From positions 1 to 5,188 of the forward strand of contig JBFOMB010000096.1 in the NCBI GenBank assembly GCA_040830545.1: a stretch of DNA of 5,188 nt, given 5' to 3'. Below the pieces are notes generated by a model. It saw only the letters and a program-made list of their open reading frames with translations. It searched no databases and was not told the DNA's origin. Positions within the stretch are counted from its first letter, which is position 1. Each line of letters starts with the position of its first letter. Positions 1-5,188 of the stretch are shown one piece after another. Origin of the DNA: HXMU1420-2 sp040830545. Its GTDB lineage: Bacteria > Pseudomonadota > Alphaproteobacteria > Rhodobacterales > Rhodobacteraceae. The translations under genes and the position numbers were made by a program.

Positions 1-1
1 C

Positions 2-670
2 TGGGCCGTGGCTCTGGCCTCGGTGGCGCTGTGGCTGGTGGCGCAGACCGACGCGCTGGACCTGCCGGCCGAGCCGTGGTCGGACCGTCAGTGGTTTTTC
101 AACCCGTTCGGCTGGCAACTGCTGTTCTTCACTGGCTTTGCCTTCATGCGCGGCTGGCTTCCTGCCCCTCCGGTCTCAAAAACGCTGATCTGGGCGGCAG
201 CTCTGTTTCTGATCTTCTCAATGCCGTTTGGGTCTTGGAAAGTGTTCACCTGGATCAACGCGGCGGCCCCTGATCTGGCCGAAGAAATCCGCAAGGTCTG
301 GCCTGTTACGAAAGAGCTTCGTGACAAGACAGATTTCGGACTGTTCCGTTACCTGCATTTCCTGTCGCTGGCCTATCTGGGCTGGGTCGTCGCGGGCGAA
401 CATGGTCACCGCCTGATCGCGACCGGACACGGCGCAGCTGCAAAAGCGTGGCAGTTCCTGCTGACCGTGATCACCAAAGTCGGTCAGCAATCGCTTGCAG
501 TGTTCGTTTTTTCCATGGCAGCAGCACGACTTATCGGCGTCGGGCTGGACCTGAGTGGGCGGGATGTTGCCAGTGTGTTCATCGCTAACATGATTGGCTT
601 TGCCATGATCATCGGTGTGGCCTATTTGGCCGCCTGGTTTAAGTCACAACCTTGGAAATCGAAGAAATGA
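2..670 (+). CDS. opgC: OpgC, glucan O-succinyltransferase (C-terminal part; 5' end outside window)
   Basis: Partial integral membrane protein; the frame is open to the left edge and 222 C-terminal residues are visible, ending at TGA 668-670. The segment WFFNPFGWQLLFFTGF (visible residues 31-46) is typical of the OpgC group of the acyltransferase-3-like family, and the later YLHFLSLAYLGW stretch (about 115-126) fits the same family. Hydrophobic segments suggest about six membrane spans here: roughly 3-15, 38-52, 61-80, 114-130, 152-180 and 190-212, with a basic tail (KSQPWKSKK). In Rhodobacter sphaeroides OpgC is required to add succinyl groups to the glucan backbone, giving negative charge; the same role is inferred here, acting in the inner membrane on periplasmic glucan. 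The gene lies directly upstream of the glucan-processing gene and overlaps it by ATGA. The family is secure; succinyl rather than another acyl donor is inferred. The true start cannot be seen. Confidence 0.9.
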   Translation, partial: WAVALASVALWLVAQTDALDLPAEPWSDRQWFFNPFGWQLLFFTGFAFMRGWLPAPPVSKTLIWAAALFLIFSMPFGSWKVFTWINAAAPDLAEEIRKVWPVTKELRDKTDFGLFRYLHFLSLAYLGWVVAGEHGHRLIATGHGAAAKAWQFLLTVITKVGQQSLAVFVFSMAAARLIGVGLDLSGRDVASVFIANMIGFAMIIGVAYLAAWFKSQPWKSKK

Positions 671-2166
671 ATTTTACACGTCGCGCATTTCTGGCATCAA
701 CTTCGGCGCTTGTTTTCGCGCCAGCCACGTTTGCAACCGGTGGGGAAACGCCCTTTGACCGCAACGACGTCATTGCGCTGGCCCGTGATCTGGCCAGCCG
801 CCCCTTTGCCGAGCGTGAGATGGTCCCGCAGGAGTGGCAGGACCTGACATATCAGCAATACCGCTCGATCCGGTTCCGGCTGGACCGCGCGCTGTGGTTT
901 GAAACCGAAACACCCTTCAACGTCGATTTCTTTACGCCCGGCCTGTACTTCCCGCGCACCGTTCAGGTGTCGACCGTGGAAAACGGCATGGCCACGCCAG
1001 TGGCCTTCGATCTGGCGATGTTCGACAAGTCCGAGGACGTGCCCGAGCTGCCGATCGACGACACGCTGGGGTTTTCTGGCTTGCGTCTGCGCACGGAAAT
1101 GCACCGCCCCGGCAAGACCGACGAATTCTGCGTGTGGCAAGGGGCCAGCTATTTCCGCGCCATCGGCCTGCACGAGGTTTACGGCCTGTCGGCCCGGGGT
1201 CTGGCGCTGAAGACCGGCGACCCGGATGGCGAGGAGTTCCCTGAATTCATCCGCTTCTGGCTGGAACGGCCCAAACCCGGCCAACGCGACATGGTGGTCC
1301 ACGCGCTGATGGACAGCCCCAGCGTGACTGGCGCGTATCGCTTCAACGTGACCGCCGGGGCCGATTGCGTGATGGATATCGAAGCAACGCTGTTCCCGCG
1401 CGAAGAGTTGACCCATGTTGGCATCGCACCCGGCACATCGATGTTCCTGTTCGATCAAACCAACCACAGCCGGTTCGACGATTTCCGCCCCGCTGTGCAT
1501 GACAGCGACGGCCTGCTGATCCGCAACGGCGCCGGAGAGGTTCTGTGGCGGCCTCTGGCCAATCCGACCCGGCTGCAATTCTCGTCCTTCGTGGACACAA
1601 ACCCGCGCGGGTTCGGCCTGATGCAGCGGAAACGTGCGTTTTCGGATTACGCCGACCTCGAAGCAAATTACCACAAGCGTCCCGGACTGTGGGTGGAACC
1701 GGCGGGTGACTGGGGCAAAGGTGCGGTCACATTGGTTGAGATTCCGGCAGATCAGGAAATCTACGACAATATCGTCGCCTACTGGCGCCCGATGGAGCCC
1801 TACGCGGCCGGTTCGCAGGTCGATCTGTCCTACCGTCTGATCTGGGGTGAGGAACCGCAGCGCACGCCGATGCCGCGCGTGATCAACACCGCAATGGGTG
1901 AAAACACCTTTGGCGAAGGGCGGCTGGCCGTCATTGATTTCGAAGAAAGCGAGCTGTTCGACGATCCCGAGGCGATGACCGTGTTCGTCGACTCTCCCCA
2001 CGCAGAAACGTCCCAAGGTGTTCTGCAGCGCAACCCCGATACAGGTGGCTTGCGACTGGCCTTTTCTTTCGAGCCGGGTGACCGGAACCACGTGGAACTG
2101 CGCGCGCAGTTATTGAAAGACAAGCAACCGGCCTCAGAAGTCTGGCTGTACCGTTGGACGTCATGA
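667..2166 (+). CDS. opgG: OpgG/OpgD-type periplasmic glucan biosynthesis protein (GH186-like), Tat-exported
   Basis: Complete protein of 499 residues, close to E. coli OpgG (about 511). The N-terminus MNFTRRAFLASTSALVFA carries a twin-arginine motif (TRRAFL, 4-9), a hydrophobic core and a likely cleavage site after TFA (residue 23), so export is by Tat into the periplasm. Family blocks follow in order: GASYFRA (159-165), YGLSARGLA (172-180), HDSD (278-281), YHKRPGLWVEP (335-345) and YDNIV (366-370). Aligned with E. coli OpgD as I recall it, D279, Y335 and D367 match D300, Y356 and D388, residues implicated in beta-1,2-glucanase catalysis in GH186. Expected role: cleavage, transglycosylation or cyclisation of the nascent beta-1,2-glucan made by OpgH. 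The ATG at 667 is chosen over the in-frame TTG at 652 because it overlaps the opgC stop, has GGAAA 8 bases upstream and gives a normal Tat n-region. Whether it is functionally OpgG or OpgD is open; the Tat signal resembles OpgD, the operon position resembles OpgG. Confidence 0.93.
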   Translation: MNFTRRAFLASTSALVFAPATFATGGETPFDRNDVIALARDLASRPFAEREMVPQEWQDLTYQQYRSIRFRLDRALWFETETPFNVDFFTPGLYFPRTVQVSTVENGMATPVAFDLAMFDKSEDVPELPIDDTLGFSGLRLRTEMHRPGKTDEFCVWQGASYFRAIGLHEVYGLSARGLALKTGDPDGEEFPEFIRFWLERPKPGQRDMVVHALMDSPSVTGAYRFNVTAGADCVMDIEATLFPREELTHVGIAPGTSMFLFDQTNHSRFDDFRPAVHDSDGLLIRNGAGEVLWRPLANPTRLQFSSFVDTNPRGFGLMQRKRAFSDYADLEANYHKRPGLWVEPAGDWGKGAVTLVEIPADQEIYDNIVAYWRPMEPYAAGSQVDLSYRLIWGEEPQRTPMPRVINTAMGENTFGEGRLAVIDFEESELFDDPEAMTVFVDSPHAETSQGVLQRNPDTGGLRLAFSFEPGDRNHVELRAQLLKDKQPASEVWLYRWTS

Positions 2167-4031
2167 GCCGCGATCTGCATATCATGCCGCCCGAGGCCCC
2201 TCTGGCGATGCCCGCGCAGGATTTCAGCGCCGGGTTCCGCGATGCACAGGTGCCAAATGGCAGACGTCCTTCGGCGGGATTCTGGCGGGCGCTGGCCTTT
2301 TCTCCGGCCATGGCAGCTACACTAGGCCTGCTCTGGGTGATGAGCGACTGGTTCGGGGCCGAAGGCATCAATCTGATCGAGGCCATCCTGCTGGCGCTGA
2401 TCTCGTTCAACTTTTTCTGGATTTCCTTCACGGTCTGCACCGTTTTGCTGGGCATGGTCTCCCTGTCGCGGCAAGAGCAGCCCAAACGCCAGGGCCGCCC
2501 GCAACCCTTGCGGGTCGCGTTGCTGATGCCGGTTTACAACGAAGTGCCGTGGAACGTGCTGGGCAATGCCCGCACGATGCTCGAGGACCTGCGCCAGCGT
2601 GGCGGCCAGCACCACTATGCCATGTTCATCCTGTCCGACACCCGCGACCCCGAGATCGCAGCACAGGAACAGGCCAGTGTTGAGGCGATGCGGACAACCC
2701 TCGCCCCCGGTCTGGAGTTGTACTACCGCCGTCGTGAACAGAACACGGATCGCAAGGTCGGAAATATCGCTGACTGGGTCAGTCGCTGGGGCGCAGATTG
2801 GGACGCGATGCTGGTGCTGGATGCCGATAGCCTGATGACCGGCCGCGCCATCCTGCGTCTGACGGACTCGCTGGCGCGTGATCCCGGTGCAGGGCTGATT
2901 CAGAGCTACCCTCAACTGATCGGGGCGCAGTCCGTATTTGCCCGGATGCAGCAGTTCGCCAACGGTGTCTACGGTATCGCATTTGCCGAAGGTCTGGCCC
3001 GTTGGTGCGGGCAGGAAGGCAATTACTGGGGCCACAACGCCATCATTCGCACCAAGGCTTTTGCCAATTGTGCGGGCCTGCCTAAGTTGCGCGCGTTCAA
3101 CGGTCAGGAAAAACTGATCATGAGCCACGACTTCGTCGAAGCAGTCCTGATGCGCCGCGCCGGGTGGGCCGTGCGCTTCCTGCCGCGTATCCGGGGGTCT
3201 TACGAAGAAACTCCACCCACGCTGATCGATCACGCGCTGCGCGACCGGCGCTGGTGTCAGGGCAATCTGCAGCACCTGAAACTGCTGGGCTCTACCGGCT
3301 TTCGCGCCGTGTCGCGGTTCCACATGTTCCACGGTGCGGTTGGGTATCTGATGTCGCCGCTGTGGTTCGCGCTGTTGGTGATGTGGGCGTTGATCGGTCA
3401 GGGCGAGGACGCCTCGGTCCTGCACTATTTCAGCCCCGATAACCCGATGTTCCCGCAATGGCCCGAGATGTCGGAAACCCGCCATGTGCTGATCATTCTG
3501 GTGATGTACGCGATGTTGTTGGCCCCCAAGGTTCTCGGCGTTCTGGCCCTGCCCCTTAGCGGAGTGCGCTATGCGGATTTCGGCGGCGGGTTGAAGTTTC
3601 TGACCTCATTCCTGGCCGAGGTGGTTCTGTCGATCCTCTACGCGCCGATCCTGATGGTGCAGCAGATGATCGCCGTGTTCCGCACCGCGTTGGGTCTCCA
3701 AAAAGGTTGGTCCCCGCAGGCCCGCGATGGCGGCAGCTATAGCCTGCAAACACTGATCCTGTGCCACGGGTTGGAAACGATCAGCGGTATCGCACTGAGC
3801 GTTGGCATCCTGTCTGGCCTTGTTTCGATCTGGTTGGCCCCGATCGCCATCAGTCTGGCCTTGGCGATCCCGCTGTCCGCGCTCAGCGGCGTATCGGCCG
3901 GTGCAGCGCGGCGCATGGTTGGTATGAAAGAGGATTTTCACGAACCCGACATCACACGCTCGGCCCGTCACTACCGGAACGAACTGAAGCGTGTGATCGA
4001 AGGCAAAGGTGTGATGACCCCTGCCGAGTAG
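2163..4031 (+). CDS. opgH: OpgH, membrane glucosyltransferase for osmoregulated periplasmic glucans (GT2)
   Basis: Complete 622-residue inner-membrane glycosyltransferase that polymerises beta-1,2-linked glucose from UDP-glucose and is thought to pass the chain to the periplasm. Two N-terminal membrane segments (about 42-62 and 69-101) precede a cytoplasmic GT2 domain: MPVYNE (122-127), SDTRDP (158-163), KVGN (198-201), the metal/UDP-binding DAD (220-222), the acceptor motif SHDFVEAVLMRRAGW (from 321, with D323) and the processive R-x-x-R-W motif RDRRW (360-364). Several more membrane segments follow (about 387-412, 441-465, 479-506, 537-580). Blocks such as YWGHNAIIR and SHDFVEA are nearly the same in E. 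coli OpgH as I recall it. The protein is about 225 residues shorter than E. coli OpgH (847) because both cytoplasmic ends are reduced. ATG 2163 overlaps the previous stop as ATGA and is preferred to the in-frame TTG at 2154; the upstream Shine-Dalgarno is poor, which fits translational coupling. Stop is TAG. Confidence 0.95.
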   Translation: MSRDLHIMPPEAPLAMPAQDFSAGFRDAQVPNGRRPSAGFWRALAFSPAMAATLGLLWVMSDWFGAEGINLIEAILLALISFNFFWISFTVCTVLLGMVSLSRQEQPKRQGRPQPLRVALLMPVYNEVPWNVLGNARTMLEDLRQRGGQHHYAMFILSDTRDPEIAAQEQASVEAMRTTLAPGLELYYRRREQNTDRKVGNIADWVSRWGADWDAMLVLDADSLMTGRAILRLTDSLARDPGAGLIQSYPQLIGAQSVFARMQQFANGVYGIAFAEGLARWCGQEGNYWGHNAIIRTKAFANCAGLPKLRAFNGQEKLIMSHDFVEAVLMRRAGWAVRFLPRIRGSYEETPPTLIDHALRDRRWCQGNLQHLKLLGSTGFRAVSRFHMFHGAVGYLMSPLWFALLVMWALIGQGEDASVLHYFSPDNPMFPQWPEMSETRHVLIILVMYAMLLAPKVLGVLALPLSGVRYADFGGGLKFLTSFLAEVVLSILYAPILMVQQMIAVFRTALGLQKGWSPQARDGGSYSLQTLILCHGLETISGIALSVGILSGLVSIWLAPIAISLALAIPLSALSGVSAGAARRMVGMKEDFHEPDITRSARHYRNELKRVIEGKGVMTPAE

Positions 4032-4057
4032 AGCGCTTTGATCAGCCCCCCGGCAGG
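4020..4057. repeat. Short inverted repeat at the convergent gene junction, possible weak terminator
   Basis: CCTGCCG (4020-4026) and CGGCAGG (4051-4057) form a perfect 7-bp inverted repeat with a 24-base loop that includes the opgH stop codon. It lies between two convergent transcription units, where a bidirectional terminator would be expected. It is followed on the + strand by a pyrimidine-rich CCTTCTTA but no real T tract, so a classical intrinsic terminator is not shown. The rest of the 31-bp gap (4032-4062) holds nothing else I can recognise. Confidence 0.25.
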
Positions 4058-4062
4058 CCTTC

Positions 4063-4866
4063 TTACCAATCCACCATCATGTCCGCCCATCCCTCGGGCA
4101 CGCCGTGACCGCCGGGAAACAGCGCAAACTCAAGCATGCCGCCCTCGGCGCATCCGGTCCATTTGCGGCGCATGAACTGGCCTGTTGTGGAAAACCCGCT
4201 GGGCTTGGTGTCGACGCATCCATTTGCCTCGCGCCAAATTTCGAGTCCGGCAAAAATATCGCCCTGATGGTAACGGCCACCGCCTAGCAAGCGCCCTTCG
4301 AGCGGGACTACGTTGTCAGTCCAGCCATGGGTGTGAAACAGACGCACGGGTCCGTCGCAGGAGTCGGGATGCGGCCTCCAGAACCCGCCCGAGACGGGCA
4401 CATAGGCCGAAAACGTATCCGGGGCCGCGCAGGCAAGGTAGTAGACCATGAATGCGCCGGCCGAAAATCCGCCTAGCACCGTTCTTTCCGGGTCGATGCC
4501 GAATCTGTCCGCGGCATCCTGAACCGCTTCGATCAGAAACGCAGTTTCGTCGCGCGCGCCAAAGCCCGGATAGAAGTTCCAGCTTTTGGTATTGTCTCGA
4601 CCCGGTCGTTCAAGACCTTCAGGTGCCATGACGGCATATCCCCGCGCCAGCAGTGGCTCCACCATTCCCCGGTTGTTCATCGTCCCGGAACCACTGCCAC
4701 CATATCCGTGCAGGAATACCACCAGCGGAGGGTTCTCGGCCTCGGGCAGTTCGATGTGATAACCGCCAGACTGGATTTCGCATATGCCATCCTGGTCAGC
4801 ACAGGCCGCATAGCTGGTCTGCCCGATCGCTGCCAGAACAGTTGCCAGAGTCAAACTTCGGATCAT
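4063..4866 (-). CDS. Secreted alpha/beta-hydrolase, PHB-depolymerase/LpqC-like esterase family
   Basis: Complete 267-residue protein with a Sec signal peptide (MIRSLTLATVLAAIGQTSYA, likely cut after residue 20), so periplasmic or secreted. It has the alpha/beta-hydrolase layout: HGYGGSGSG oxyanion-hole region (53-61), nucleophile elbow GFSAG with S135, a likely acid D184 in the HGWTDNVVP segment, and a likely catalytic H254 in GGHGVP. This matches the polyhydroxybutyrate-depolymerase / feruloyl-esterase-like group (COG3509 type). There is no substrate-binding or linker domain, so action on insoluble PHB granules is doubtful; a soluble ester or short oligomer is more likely, but the substrate cannot be read from sequence. 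Six cysteines in the mature part (22, 29, 147, 170, 217, 239) could form three disulfides, fitting an extracytoplasmic enzyme. Its ATG overlaps the stop of the upstream rhodanese gene as ATGA, and a good Shine-Dalgarno lies just upstream. Stop is TAA at 4063-4065. Confidence 0.85.
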   Translation of the reverse strand: MIRSLTLATVLAAIGQTSYAACADQDGICEIQSGGYHIELPEAENPPLVVFLHGYGGSGSGTMNNRGMVEPLLARGYAVMAPEGLERPGRDNTKSWNFYPGFGARDETAFLIEAVQDAADRFGIDPERTVLGGFSAGAFMVYYLACAAPDTFSAYVPVSGGFWRPHPDSCDGPVRLFHTHGWTDNVVPLEGRLLGGGRYHQGDIFAGLEIWREANGCVDTKPSGFSTTGQFMRRKWTGCAEGGMLEFALFPGGHGVPEGWADMMVDW

Positions 4867-5188
4867 CCTGCTTCCTCATGATTTTGTTGAACCGGTAAAC
4901 CGGCACGCACCCACCCCGGCCCTGCAGCCGATCCCAACATACCTTCGGGGACGTCGATAATTTGCGTGAATCCCGCCTCGGTCAACCGATTGCTCAGCCG
5001 GGCCGACCGCACACCGCGCGCGCAAATCAACGCCACCGGAGCATCCCTGTTGCCGCCTGTGAGCTGCGCAAGCGCCGTTTCGAAGTCGTCACGACGCATG
5101 TCCAGCGGATGTGCCCCTTCGCCGATACCGGTGGCGTGCCATTCGCGCGGGGTGCGGATGTCCACCAATAGAATTTCACCCGCCAAAG
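4863..5188 (-). CDS. Rhodanese-like domain protein (5' end outside window)
   Basis: Partial single rhodanese domain; about 107 C-terminal residues are visible and the frame remains open to the right edge. The leftmost candidate start codon (TTG at 5184-5186) would cut into the first strand of the fold, so it is probably an internal leucine. Visible landmarks are LLVDIRTPREW (residues 6-16; D9 and R11 typical of the family), the active-site loop CARGVRS (55-61) with C55 as the persulfide-carrying cysteine and a C-x-x-G-x-R-S pattern, and the closing segment VPEGMLGS...GPGWVRAGLPV. Such proteins bind sulfane sulfur as a cysteine persulfide and transfer it to an acceptor such as cyanide or a thiol. 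No signal peptide or second domain can be judged because the N-terminus is missing. It overlaps the esterase start by ATGA and probably leads a two-gene unit; no biochemical link to the esterase is evident. Confidence 0.85.
   Translation of the reverse strand, partial: LAGEILLVDIRTPREWHATGIGEGAHPLDMRRDDFETALAQLTGGNRDAPVALICARGVRSARLSNRLTEAGFTQIIDVPEGMLGSAAGPGWVRAGLPVQQNHEEAG
4871..4877 (-). promoter_or_regulatory. Ribosome binding site of the esterase gene
   Basis: Read on the - strand this is GAGGAAG, ending four bases before the ATG at 4866, with the AGGA core six bases away. It lies inside the end of the rhodanese gene. It supports the ATG at 4866 as the start and shows the esterase has its own ribosome entry besides coupling to the gene before it. 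Confidence 0.6.

Noticed and set aside
8..10. GTG at position 8 as the start of opgC
   Set aside because: The frame is open to the left edge and the visible part begins inside a membrane segment; OpgC proteins are considerably longer, so this is an internal valine codon.
652..666. TTG at 652 as an upstream start for the opgG/opgD gene
   Set aside because: It would add MEIEE before the Tat signal and lengthen the overlap with opgC. The ATG at 667 gives a normal Tat n-region and the compact ATGA junction.
697..2091. Long open frame (464 codons) antisense to the opgG/opgD gene
   Set aside because: It lies wholly opposite a well-supported gene with clear family motifs. Its translation is rich in H, R, Q and G with no recognisable domain, as expected from GC-rich third-position bias.
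2154..2162. TTG at 2154 as start for opgH
   Set aside because: The ATG at 2163, three codons later, overlaps the stop of the previous gene exactly as at the first junction and is the more usual codon.
2322..3485. Long open frame (387 codons) antisense to opgH
   Set aside because: It is a shadow of the OpgH catalytic region, with no motif, signal or membrane segment; an artefact of high GC.
5184..5186. TTG (- strand) as the start of the rhodanese gene
   Set aside because: Starting here would leave almost nothing before the first core strand of the rhodanese fold, and the frame continues past the window edge; more likely an internal leucine.

Overview
The window is ordinary-looking, GC-rich, tightly packed coding DNA. 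The gene content suggests an alphaproteobacterium, most likely of the Rhodobacterales (Rhodobacter/Roseobacter group). It carries an opgC-type succinyltransferase, a Tat-exported OpgG/OpgD-type protein and a short OpgH. The taxonomic placement is an inference from gene content and protein style; no marker gene is present.

Positions 1-4031 (+ strand) hold three consecutive genes for osmoregulated periplasmic glucans (OPGs): the 3' part of opgC (membrane glucan O-succinyltransferase), a complete opgG/opgD-type gene (periplasmic glucan-processing protein, GH186-like) and a complete opgH (membrane beta-1,2-glucosyltransferase, GT2). Both junctions are ATGA stop/start overlaps, so the genes are almost certainly one translationally coupled transcription unit. 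Its promoter lies upstream of the window. Together they describe a route: OpgH polymerises glucose from UDP-glucose on the cytoplasmic side and moves the chain across the inner membrane, the OpgG/OpgD-type protein trims, transfers or cyclises it in the periplasm, and OpgC decorates it with charged succinyl groups.

Positions 4063-5188 (- strand) hold a second, convergent unit: a rhodanese-domain protein (5' end outside the window) followed by a secreted alpha/beta-hydrolase of the PHB-depolymerase/LpqC-like esterase family. These two also overlap by ATGA. The units meet tail to tail across 31 bp (4032-4062), which holds only a weak inverted repeat.

No RNA gene, mobile element, CRISPR array or origin is visible, and there is no gene-free stretch longer than about 31 bp. 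The points most worth a second look are the nature of the OpgG/OpgD protein (Tat signal, catalytic aspartates at the same spacing as E. coli OpgD, shortened active-site loop) and the reduced OpgH, which lacks the long cytoplasmic ends of the E. coli protein. I do not see a clearly undescribed system here.
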